Assembly: GCA_964522045.1 (NCBI GenBank)
Contig: CAZFSF010000152.1
Location: 1 to 5,576 of the forward strand
From: Desulfacyla sp964522045
GTDB lineage: Bacteria; Desulfobacterota; DSM-4660; Desulfatiglandales; Desulfatiglandaceae
Direction of reading: 5' to 3'
DNA length: 5,576 bases
Below are positions 1 to 5,576 of the stretch, in pieces (position 1 is the stretch's first letter; each line of letters starts with the position of its first letter). Made by a program: the position numbers and the translations under genes. Under the pieces are notes generated by a model. That model saw nothing but the letters and a program-made list of their open reading frames with translations, did no database searches and had not been told where the DNA came from.

Positions 1-34
1 CCTAACCTGGCAAAGCCGGAACCAAACAGATCTT

Positions 35-58
35 GCGCAAAGACGCAAAGCCGCAAAG
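35..58. repeat. Three tandem 8-bp CGCAAAG-type repeats
   Basis: Three consecutive octamers, GCGCAAAG, ACGCAAAG and CCGCAAAG, run without interruption; only the first base varies. A decayed fourth copy (gggcaaaa) follows. The unit is too short for CRISPR and has no spacers. Short intergenic repeats of this CGCAAAG type are, from memory, scattered in many deltaproteobacterial and other genomes. No gene is visible around it in positions 1-204. Confidence 0.75.
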
Positions 59-143
59 GGCAAAAACGTATCATTCTGCCCACTATGGCTATATGAAAAA
101 TCTTTCGCAAACATAATTTGATTTGAATAAATTAGGTACTAAA

Positions 144-177
144 TTTCCAAATTAGCAATTCCCAAATTCCTAAATCC
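144..177. repeat. AT-rich degenerate repeat (CCAAATT/CTAAATC words)
   Basis: The words TTTCCAAATTA (144-154), TTCCCAAATTCC (159-170) and CCTAAATCC (169-177) follow each other at roughly 10-15 base intervals and look like diverged copies of one unit. The stretch is non-coding and lies between the hairpin after yjbQ and the CGCAAAG repeat. The periodicity is imperfect, so this is a tentative call. Confidence 0.35.
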
Positions 178-200
178 ATGTAAAAAGGACTTTTTACGTG
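177..200 (-). terminator. Hairpin just downstream of yjbQ, possible terminator
   Basis: Bases 177-186 pair with 191-200 around the four-base loop GGAC: nine Watson-Crick pairs and one wobble (179/198). It begins four bases after the yjbQ stop codon. On the minus strand the ascending arm carries AAAAA and the descending arm TTTTT. The stem is AT-rich and there is no separate long T-tract after it, so it is a plausible but weak terminator or a 3'-end stabilising hairpin for the yjbQ mRNA. Confidence 0.4.
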
Positions 201-204
201 GGCG

Positions 205-615
205 TCATACTTGAACCACAATACGTCTTTCGCGAGGTCTATTATCAAAATCAAGGAGCACAATTTGTTGCCACATGCCCAAGGTCATTTTGCCCTCAAC
301 AATCGGTATATGTAACGATGCCCCAAAAATGGCCGCACGGACATGGGAGTAACCGTTTCCGTCGCCCCACCTCTCATTATGCTCGTAATATATATCCTCC
401 GGGGCCATTTTTTCTATCGCCTTTTTCAGATCGTTTATGACTCCGCTTTCAAACTCAATGGTGGTAAGGGCGGCAGTAGACCCGGGGATAAAGAGGGTAA
501 CCGCCCCGTCTTGCACATTCGACTTTCCGATCTCACCCATAACCTGATGCGTTACATCAATAACGTCAGTCTTTCCGGTGGTTTGTACCATAATTCGGGA
601 TATATGCACAGACAT
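205..615 (-). CDS. yjbQ: YjbQ/UPF0047 family protein (secondary thiamine-phosphate synthase type)
   Basis: The 136-residue protein matches the YjbQ/UPF0047 family in length (E. coli YjbQ is about 138 residues) and in motif order. Visible blocks are PGSTAALTTIE at 44-54, EHNERWGDGNGYSHVRA at 78-94 and the C-terminal LGMWQQIVLLDFD at 112-124, followed by an R/E-rich strand ending IVVQV. Conserved polar residues likely to line the pocket are H79, N80, D85, N87 and H91. Family members are small soluble cytoplasmic proteins that form trimers; some show weak thiamine-phosphate synthase activity, but their physiological role is unsettled. The ATG start is supported by GGAG at 624-627, eight bases upstream. 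The gene lies downstream of the rod-shape operon, separated from it by about 300 bases and a terminator-like hairpin, so it is probably transcribed separately. The family call is firm; the reaction in the cell is not. Confidence 0.93.
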   Translation of the reverse strand: MSVHISRIMVQTTGKTDVIDVTHQVMGEIGKSNVQDGAVTLFIPGSTAALTTIEFESGVINDLKKAIEKMAPEDIYYEHNERWGDGNGYSHVRAAIFGASLHIPIVEGKMTLGMWQQIVLLDFDNRPRERRIVVQV

Positions 616-623
616 CTATTTGT

Positions 624-627
624 CTCC
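624..627 (-). promoter_or_regulatory. Ribosome-binding site of yjbQ
   Basis: On the minus strand GGAG is followed by eight bases (ACAAATAG) and then the ATG at 615. This is normal spacing and fixes the start of yjbQ. I found no convincing -35/-10 pair in the 45 bases between the hairpin at 661-710 and the gene; TATACAAT near 648-655 could be a -10 box, but no good -35 box lies at the right distance. Confidence 0.65.
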
Positions 628-652
628 GGCCTTCCAATAGGATTGAAGATTG

Positions 653-710
653 TATAAAAACATGGAAATAGGGGAACCTGAAACCTATACCATAGCCCCC
701 TGTTTTCATG
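653..710 (-). terminator. Intrinsic terminator-like hairpin after the rod-shape operon
   Basis: Bases 661-674 can pair with 697-710 over 14 positions. Twelve are Watson-Crick pairs and two are G-U-type wobbles (665/706 and 669/702), and the base of the 22-base loop is closed by four G-C pairs. Read on the minus strand, the stem is followed directly by TTTTTATA (660-653), as expected for an intrinsic terminator acting on transcripts arriving from rodA. It lies about 210 bases past the rodA stop and 45 bases before yjbQ. The long loop makes it weaker than a textbook terminator, so an attenuator or mRNA 3'-end stabiliser is also possible. Confidence 0.6.
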
Positions 711-812
711 CAACAAAAAGCGGTATTGGCCACGAATTGACGATTCGATATTGGATATTTAGGGATTTAGGCAGTTCCCGATTAGATCTTGTTATAGAGA
801 ACTAAGAAATAT

Positions 813-836
813 TTGCTTAGATCTTAGCTTCTTAGC
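813..836. repeat. Degenerate 8-bp repeat (TTCTTAGC type) in the rodA-yjbQ gap
   Basis: Three 8-base units, ttgcttag, atcttagc and ttcttagc, occupy the stretch; on the minus strand this reads GCTAAGAA GCTAAGAT CTAAGCAA. In addition CTAAGAA (802-808) can pair with TTCTTAG (829-835), giving a 7-bp stem across the repeat. The 304-base gap 616-919 otherwise contains only the terminator hairpin, the yjbQ ribosome-binding site and a small CGAAT/ATTCG inverted repeat at 733-747; I see no gene or RNA in it. Confidence 0.5.
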
Positions 837-919
837 ACCTTTGGTTACCTCGCCCGTAGCTTCGGAAAATGGTACTGGGGCGTGAAACCTTTTCGATTTC
901 GCTCTATCCGGGGTAGCAT

Positions 920-2023
920 CTACTGGAACATAAAACGTCTCATGCTGATATTCATAAGTATCCCCATGGCCGCCATGGTTGAAATCAAAGATGACCCGCC
1001 GTAGCTGAAAAGGAGAAGGGGAATTCCAACCACCGGCAGGAGCCCAGTAACCATCCCTACGTTTATTACGACCTGCCAGAAGACAATGGTTACGATGCCA
1101 ACAGCCACTATAGAACCAAACGTATCCTTTGAACTTTTTGCTATATTGAGGCCCCACAAAATTATAAAGAGGTAAGTGAGAAGAAGGACAGCCGATCCTA
1201 TCAGACCCCACTCCTCGGCTAATACTGAAAAGGCAAAATCGGTGTGTTGCTCAGGCAAAAAGTGCAGCCGGGTCTGCGTCCCTTTTAAAAAACCTTTTCC
1301 CCAAAACTGCCCGGAACCTATAGCGATTTTGGACTGATTGACGTGGTATCCGGCTCCTAATGGATCCATACCGGGGCTGAGAAATGAGAGAACTCGTTTT
1401 TGCTGATATTCCTTGAGTCCAAACCAGATCAAAGGAGCCGCCAAAAAAGAGGAACACAAAAAAATAACTAACGATTTCCAATATACCTTGACAATTAGAA
1501 TCATAGAGATAGATATCATCCCCAGAAAAAGGGCAGTACCGAGGTCAGGTTCTTTCAGAATAAGGAAGCAGGGAATCGCGGTGAGTACAAATGGCTGCCA
1601 GAGGTCCCTCAATCGATATTCCCTGTTCTCGCCCCTCTCACTGAAAAACTTCGCCAAGACCAGCACGATGGCGATCTTTGCCAATTCCGACGGTTGGAAA
1701 GAAATCGGCCCCAAACTCAGCCATCGTTGAGACCCCGACATCACCTTTCCCACAATTAGGACCAAAATGAGAAGGGCTATGGCAAAGAAATAGAGTGGGT
1801 AGGCTAATCGTTCCAATAGATAATAATTAAAAGTGGTCATCAGGAAAAAAACAGTAAATCCAATCAAAAACCAATAAATCTGTTTGGTAAAGATCTCTAA
1901 TCCTCCCAGATCCCGGATCGGATAAGTAGCGCTATAGAGATTAAGGATACTGATCCCCGCCTCGAACAACAGCAGCAGGAGCAAAACCCAGTCAAAATTC
2001 TGAATCAATCTTCGATCAAGCAT
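920..2023 (-). CDS. rodA: RodA, SEDS-family peptidoglycan glycosyltransferase
   Basis: RodA polymerises lipid II into glycan strands at the inner membrane as part of the elongasome, working with PBP2. The 367-residue protein has the usual length and about ten hydrophobic segments, the first at roughly 12-30. SEDS landmarks are present in order: QPSELAKIA at 110-118, KEPDLGTA at 157-164, the periplasmic FLPEQHTDF at 255-263 and GLLPVVGIPLLLFSYGGSS at 327-345. D262 in HTDF corresponds to the catalytic aspartate of SEDS proteins (D262 in E. coli RodA). The start is fixed: an in-frame TGA lies six bases before the ATG, and the N-terminus LDRRLIQNFDW is typical of RodA. No Shine-Dalgarno sequence precedes it. 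It follows mrdA by 59 bases, in the expected mrdA-rodA order. The reading frame is intact. Confidence 0.97.
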   Translation of the reverse strand: MLDRRLIQNFDWVLLLLLLFEAGISILNLYSATYPIRDLGGLEIFTKQIYWFLIGFTVFFLMTTFNYYLLERLAYPLYFFAIALLILVLIVGKVMSGSQRWLSLGPISFQPSELAKIAIVLVLAKFFSERGENREYRLRDLWQPFVLTAIPCFLILKEPDLGTALFLGMISISMILIVKVYWKSLVIFLCSSFLAAPLIWFGLKEYQQKRVLSFLSPGMDPLGAGYHVNQSKIAIGSGQFWGKGFLKGTQTRLHFLPEQHTDFAFSVLAEEWGLIGSAVLLLTYLFIILWGLNIAKSSKDTFGSIVAVGIVTIVFWQVVINVGMVTGLLPVVGIPLLLFSYGGSSLISTMAAMGILMNISMRRFMFQ

Positions 2024-2054
2024 GTTTTTTCAAATGAGAGTTTAAGTGGTTAAG

Positions 2055-2075
2055 TATCCAGAATCCAGCATCCAG
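2055..2075. repeat. Three tandem 7-bp NATCCAG repeats between mrdA and rodA
   Basis: The units tATCCAG, aATCCAG and cATCCAG are contiguous; on the minus (transcribed) strand they read CTGGATG CTGGATT CTGGATA. Six of seven positions are invariant. They fill much of the 59-base gap between the PBP2 stop and the rodA ATG, so they would be part of the polycistronic mRNA, about 31 bases ahead of the rodA start. Confidence 0.75.
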
Positions 2076-2082
2076 TTTCAAA

Positions 2083-3948
2083 TCACAACGGGACCTGAAG
2101 ATAGGCCTTTATCAACTCCTTGGCGATTGGAGCAGCAGCGCTTCCTCCGTGCCCGCCATGCTCAATAAGGACCGCCACTGCAATCTTGGGCGTATCTGCC
2201 GGCGCAACAGCAACAAACCAGGCATGGTCCCGGAATTTCCAGGGGATTTCAGATCCACTTTTTTTCTCCTTTTCCTTCTTAAGGGCTACTACCTGTGCTG
2301 TTCCCGTTTTTCCTGCAACTGCAAGCCCCTTTATCCTCGCCTTCGAACCGGTACCATGGGGTTGGTTAACAGCACCTATAAGTGCATTTCTTGCAAGATC
2401 CAGATATTCCTGCCTAATTCCCGCATTTCTGGGTGACTGCGGCGAAGATTCAAAGAGGCTCTTCCCCCCGGTTTTCCTAACCCACTTGGTCACCTGGGGC
2501 GTGAATATACGGCCTCCGTTAAAAACAGCTGAAATAAGGGTGGCAATCTGTATGGGGGTTGTCAGTACAAAGCTCTGCCCGATAGAAGTGGAGATGGTCT
2601 CCCCGGCCTGCCAGGGGACACCCCATCTTCTTAATTTCCATTCGCTTGTGGGGATCAAACCACCCTTTTCGTGGTCCAGATTTATACCGGTCTTATTTCC
2701 CAAGCCTAAGCGCCTCGCATATTCGGCGATCTTGTCGACACCCAGCCTTCTCCCCACATTATAAAAATACACATCACAGGATTCCATCAAGGCCCTGTGA
2801 AGGTTTACCTTCCCGTGCCCGTATTTCTTCCAGCAACGGTATCTCTGTTTTCCTAAGGTAAAAGTGCCATTACAAAAGATCTCTTCTTCCGGGGTAATAA
2901 CCCCCTCCTCGAGCCCTGCTAAAGCAACCACGATCTTAAAAATCGATGCAGGGGGATATTGACCGGTCAGAGCTCTGTTTTGAAGAGGAAAATCCTTTGA
3001 TGAAACAATATTTTGCCAGGTTCTTCGGTCAATCCCTTGAATAAACAGATTGGAGTCATAAGAGGGGCTGCTTGCCAACGCCAGAACTTCCCCATTCGAG
3101 GGATCCATGGCCACAATCGCTCCGTGCTTCCCGTGGAGTAATTCTTCAGCTAACATCTGTAAATCTTTGTCAATTGTCAAACATATGTTCGCTCCCGAAA
3201 CAGAAGCCCTGCGCGAAATAACCTCTATTCTTCGGCCGACAGCATCTACCTCTACCTGTTCACCACCGCGAACACCGTTTAATAAGGTCTGCCATTTTCT
3301 CTCCACACCCGTTTTTCCGATCAAATCACCTGATTTGTTATCCCGGAACTGCCCGCCCCTCAATTGATCTTCGCTGATTTCACCCAAGTAACCGAGAACG
3401 TGGGACCCGAGGCCTTCATAGAAATAGTGCCGCTCCGGTCTGACCTTGATCATAACACCAGGCAAGTCAAAACTATGAGTCTCTATCTTGGCAAGCTCAT
3501 CACGGGATATGCCCTTTTTGAGACACACCGGCTTAAAGGGATACCCGCAGGCCGCTTTATCCAGAATCCGCCCTGCATGCTTCGAATCGAGATCTGCGAA
3601 TAAGCTCAATCTTTTCAACAATTGAGGCCGGTCTTGAACTTCCTCTGGAATTACATAAAGGTCGTACGATGGCCGGTTGTCCACGAGCACTCTACCCTTT
3701 CTATCAAAAATCATTCCCCTGAAAGGTGCAATAACGTGAAGACGGATACGATTATGCTCAGATTTGGCCCGGTAGGCTGACCCGTTTACAATCTGCAGAA
3801 ACCACAGCCTCAAAATTAAAATGCCAAATACGATCAAGACAAATATCATCGCGATTTTCAGTTGTTTGCCGAAAACCTCTGAAGATACAGGATCGAAATT
3901 TGATGTTTTCAACACCTTGATCTTATCCTTTAAAGTGCTAATAATCAT
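2083..3948 (-). CDS. mrdA: Penicillin-binding protein 2, elongasome transpeptidase
   Basis: PBP2 is the class B transpeptidase that cross-links new glycan made by RodA during side-wall growth. The 621 residues fit the family. A short cytoplasmic tail precedes one membrane anchor (about 31-54). The pedestal region follows, with RGMIFDRKGRVLVDNRPSYDLYVIP near 77-101 and PERHYFYEGLGSHVLGYLGEIS near 171-192. The transpeptidase domain then has the SxxK motif S335-I-F-K338, the second motif S390-C-D392 (SxD, the form common in PBP2, rather than SxN) and K547-T-G-T550. RFRDHAWF-type sequence at 571-578 is also characteristic. C359, C372, H378 and C391 resemble the zinc site described for PBP2. The ATG at 3948 has no clear Shine-Dalgarno sequence; a GTG at 3910-3912, ten bases after AAGGA, would remove 12 residues and is a possible alternative. 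It lies 51 bases after mreD. Confidence 0.97.
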   Translation of the reverse strand: MIISTLKDKIKVLKTSNFDPVSSEVFGKQLKIAMIFVLIVFGILILRLWFLQIVNGSAYRAKSEHNRIRLHVIAPFRGMIFDRKGRVLVDNRPSYDLYVIPEEVQDRPQLLKRLSLFADLDSKHAGRILDKAACGYPFKPVCLKKGISRDELAKIETHSFDLPGVMIKVRPERHYFYEGLGSHVLGYLGEISEDQLRGGQFRDNKSGDLIGKTGVERKWQTLLNGVRGGEQVEVDAVGRRIEVISRRASVSGANICLTIDKDLQMLAEELLHGKHGAIVAMDPSNGEVLALASSPSYDSNLFIQGIDRRTWQNIVSSKDFPLQNRALTGQYPPASIFKIVVALAGLEEGVITPEEEIFCNGTFTLGKQRYRCWKKYGHGKVNLHRALMESCDVYFYNVGRRLGVDKIAEYARRLGLGNKTGINLDHEKGGLIPTSEWKLRRWGVPWQAGETISTSIGQSFVLTTPIQIATLISAVFNGGRIFTPQVTKWVRKTGGKSLFESSPQSPRNAGIRQEYLDLARNALIGAVNQPHGTGSKARIKGLAVAGKTGTAQVVALKKEKEKKSGSEIPWKFRDHAWFVAVAPADTPKIAVAVLIEHGGHGGSAAAPIAKELIKAYLQVPL

Positions 3949-3999
3949 TCAGATGCTTGAGGATTTCGAAAAAGAACCTTTTACTATGGTACGTCAACC

Positions 4000-4614
4000 C
4001 TACAGCTCTTCAGAAATAGGGGTGTCAGCTTCTCTTCCGGAAATACCCATCAACCAATTGAAAAAGATGAAAAAAATCGGGGTAATTAGACCGGTGCCTA
4101 TTATAGAAATTGCTGAAGCACTGAGGAATGACTTTGAAAAAATGATACTGTTGGAAAAAAGAGAAAGAACAGTTAAAAATACAATATACTTAAAAAAAAT
4201 TACTAACGTTACTATCATTATCTGCCCTTTGGCGCTTTGGAGGTTAAAAAACAGCGAACCTAAATATATCCCCAAAAAAACACTTAGATAGAGAAAGGTA
4301 AAAAGGCCGTTCAAACCGCTGGAGAAGATGTCGATCAAGAGCCCCTGCCCCAACGCGAAGGCGCCTGCCTGCATTCGACCAAAGGACAGAAAGAGATAGG
4401 CCGTTAAGATGGTCAAGAGGTCCAGGTTAAAAATACTCACACCCCAGGGATCGAACCAGATCCCCTTCAATAGTGTAAATGAAACCCCAAACAACCATGC
4501 GGCAAGACAAAAGCTTAGTTTTCTCCTTTCTTGTGATGTGACTATCTTTTCTCCTTCCCGGCCTTGACAACTCTTCAAATGTTTAAATATAGAACTACAG
4601 CTAAGAAATCTCAT
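4000..4614 (-). CDS. mreD: MreD, rod-shape-determining membrane protein
   Basis: MreD is a small inner-membrane partner of MreC and PBP2/RodA in the elongasome. Position between mreC and mrdA and the sequence GQGLLIDIFSSGLNGLFT at 89-106 (the family's G-x-x-x-D-x-x-S-G block) identify it. About five hydrophobic segments span roughly 35-50, 64-80, 102-125, 132-154 and 167-190, ending in a short polar tail. From the ATG at 4614 the protein is 204 residues, longer than the usual 160-185, and its first 30 residues are polar with no membrane segment. The leader before that ATG is poor. A strong AAGGAG at 4551-4556 lies five bases before an in-frame ATA (4543-4545), which would give 181 residues. 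The true start is therefore uncertain. mreC ends 28 bases upstream. Confidence 0.9.
   Translation of the reverse strand: MRFLSCSSIFKHLKSCQGREGEKIVTSQERRKLSFCLAAWLFGVSFTLLKGIWFDPWGVSIFNLDLLTILTAYLFLSFGRMQAGAFALGQGLLIDIFSSGLNGLFTFLYLSVFLGIYLGSLFFNLQSAKGQIMIVTLVIFFKYIVFLTVLSLFSNSIIFSKSFLSASAISIIGTGLITPIFFIFFNWLMGISGREADTPISEEL
4551..4556 (-). promoter_or_regulatory. Strong Shine-Dalgarno inside the mreD frame, before ATA
   Basis: On the minus strand the sequence reads GGAAGGAG, then AAAAG, then ATA GTC ACA. The AAGGAG core with a five-base spacer is the best ribosome-binding site seen in this operon and points at codon 24 of the long mreD frame. ATA is a very rare initiator, so either the organism uses it, an ATG has mutated or been misread to ATA, or the match is accidental. 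Confidence 0.45.
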
Positions 4615-4642
4615 CCCGTCGCAGGACTCACTTTAGTTCATT

Positions 4643-5479
4643 TTAGCCACTCCCTTGCCCACTGCTATTTGCGGTTTGTATGACAAGGACCTCTTCTAAC
4701 TTGGAGAAATCAACAGACGGCGTGACCTCAATCTCCTTGAAAAAGTCCCCAGATACCTCTTTCACTCTCGATATCCTTCCTACCGGGAGTCCTTTTGGGA
4801 AAATGCCTCCCAGCCCTGAGGTAATGACCATCTCCCCAACAACAGCATCGCTGGATTTCGCCATATAATCCATTTTACAAACATCCGTCGACAATCCTTT
4901 CACCATCCCCCGATCACGGGACTGTTGCGTCAGACAGTCGACAGCGCTGTTCTGATCGATAATTAACAAGACCTTGGCGTAGTCAGTTGAAATAGAAACG
5001 ATTCTTCCCACCACACCTGACGCATTCACCACCGGCATGTCCCACTTCAGTCCGGCACTTTTCCCCTTATCGATAATTATTGATTTGAACCATCCGGTTG
5101 GGTCCAGTCCTATAACTTGAGCCGCAACAACCGGTCGCCGAATGACCTCCTTAAATTGGAGAAGTTTCCGGAGTCTTTCATGGGTAGCCAACAATTCTTT
5201 GTATCGGCTATTTTCCCTTCTGAAGGAGTTGATCTCATGCTGCAACCGGGTGTTTTCATGACGGACATCTATCAGGCAGAAATAGTTTAACCAGAAATCC
5301 CTTGTGAAGTTTATGGTTAGTTTGATGAGTTTTTGGAAGGGAGCGGAAATTTCTACAACTAATTGCTCTACGGGATTCCACGGTTGTCTGAGACCGGAAG
5401 TTGAAGACAGCAAAAGCAGCACAAAACAGATAAAAAAAACCGATATCCATATTTTACGGAAGTATTTTTCACCTTTCAA
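4643..5479 (-). CDS. mreC: MreC, rod-shape-determining periplasmic scaffold protein
   Basis: MreC spans the inner membrane once and forms periplasmic assemblies that bind PBP2 and activate the PBP2-RodA synthase. The 278-residue protein shows a short basic N-terminus, one membrane segment at about 11-29, a helical coiled-coil-like stretch rich in E, R, L and H at about 72-108, and the C-terminal beta domain. Typical MreC sequences in that domain are GLDPTGWFKSIIIDKG at 124-139, MPVVNASGVVGRI at 148-160 and SGLGGIFPKGLPVGRI at 221-236. The start is TTG: no ATG or GTG lies in frame between the upstream stop (5525-5527) and the membrane segment, and AAGG sits eight bases before the TTG. It is the first gene of the visible cluster; mreD follows after 28 bases. 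Confidence 0.95.
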   Translation of the reverse strand: MKGEKYFRKIWISVFFICFVLLLLSSTSGLRQPWNPVEQLVVEISAPFQKLIKLTINFTRDFWLNYFCLIDVRHENTRLQHEINSFRRENSRYKELLATHERLRKLLQFKEVIRRPVVAAQVIGLDPTGWFKSIIIDKGKSAGLKWDMPVVNASGVVGRIVSISTDYAKVLLIIDQNSAVDCLTQQSRDRGMVKGLSTDVCKMDYMAKSSDAVVGEMVITSGLGGIFPKGLPVGRISRVKEVSGDFFKEIEVTPSVDFSKLEEVLVIQTANSSGQGSG

Positions 5480-5487
5480 TGATAGAA

Positions 5488-5496
5488 CCTTGCTCC
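5488..5496 (-). promoter_or_regulatory. Ribosome-binding site of mreC, supporting a TTG start
   Basis: The minus strand reads GGAGCAAGG, then eight bases, then TTG AAA GGT GAA. The AAGG part has good spacing to the TTG at 5477-5479; the GGAG part is 13 bases away. Since no ATG or GTG is available in frame upstream, this decides the start of mreC. Confidence 0.6.
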
Positions 5497-5576
5497 AGGT
5501 TATTCTACAGAGATCGTCAAATAGTTAGTGCCTGAACGAAAACTGTCTTTTTCGCCCATATCTGTGTCAGACTCAA

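Noticed and set aside
35..58. CRISPR array
   Set aside because: The repeat unit is 8 bp with no spacers between copies, and no cas gene is present.
737..761. Plus-strand promoter with TTGACG as -35 box
   Set aside because: The best -10-like word (TATTTA at 756-761) is only 13 bases away, and no plus-strand gene follows.
169..771. yjbQ bracketed by an inverted 9-bp repeat (CCTAAATCC at 169-177, GGATTTAGG at 763-771), as for a mobile cassette
   Set aside because: The match does not extend beyond nine bases, the words are AT-rich and common in these gaps, and there is no transposase or target duplication.
845..919. 24-codon minus-strand frame starting with ATG directly after the rodA stop (TAGATG)
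   Set aside because: The join looks like translational coupling, but the peptide is short, very basic, shows no recognisable motif and has no ribosome-binding site; chance is the better explanation.
792..1211. 139-codon minus-strand open frame overlapping the 3' part of rodA
   Set aside because: It runs in another frame over the well-conserved C-terminal half of RodA, and its translation resembles no known family.
2120..2764. 214-codon plus-strand open frame
   Set aside because: It is antisense to the PBP2 transpeptidase domain, where the minus-strand frame carries all active-site motifs; the plus-strand translation is low-complexity and unrecognisable.
3821..4291. 156-codon plus-strand open frame across the mreD-mrdA junction
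   Set aside because: It is antisense to the MreD membrane segments and the PBP2 N-terminus; its open length follows from base composition.
5500..5522. Minus-strand promoter for mreC with TTGACG and TAGAAT
   Set aside because: The two words are separated by only seven bases, too close to be a -35/-10 pair.

Overview
The window holds a compact, entirely minus-strand cell-shape cluster. Reading in the direction of transcription (right to left) it is mreC, mreD, mrdA (penicillin-binding protein 2, PBP2) and rodA, followed by a stem-loop terminator and one separate gene of the YjbQ/UPF0047 family. The base composition looks moderate, roughly mid-40s percent GC by eye. The gene order mreC-mreD-mrdA-rodA, the protein lengths and the style of the intergenic repeats suggest a Gram-negative, deltaproteobacterial-type organism (Desulfobacterota). 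That assignment is an inference from style, not from a marker gene.

Region by region. Positions 5480-5576 are a short upstream stretch with the ribosome-binding site of mreC and no recognisable mreB end. Positions 4643-5479 are mreC, which starts with TTG. Positions 4000-4614 are mreD; the longest frame starts at an ATG with a poor leader, while a strong Shine-Dalgarno sequence sits just before an in-frame ATA that would give the usual family length. Positions 2083-3948 are PBP2 with a full transpeptidase active site and a Cys/Cys/His/Cys set that matches a known zinc site. Positions 2024-2082 are a gap with a 7-bp tandem repeat. Positions 920-2023 are rodA. Positions 616-919 contain no supported gene, but hold an 8-bp degenerate repeat and the terminator hairpin. 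Positions 205-615 are yjbQ. Positions 1-204 are non-coding, with a hairpin just after yjbQ, an AT-rich repeat and three copies of an 8-bp CGCAAAG-type repeat.

Function. RodA (SEDS glycosyltransferase) and PBP2 (transpeptidase) form the core peptidoglycan synthase of the elongasome. MreC and MreD couple and activate that synthase and link it to cytoplasmic MreB filaments, which are not encoded in the visible sequence. YjbQ is a small soluble enzyme-like protein with no obvious link to shape and appears to be an independent unit. I see no mobile element, CRISPR array, RNA gene or novel defence-type system. The points worth a second look are start-codon usage, the PBP2 metal site and the differing short repeats in the gaps.
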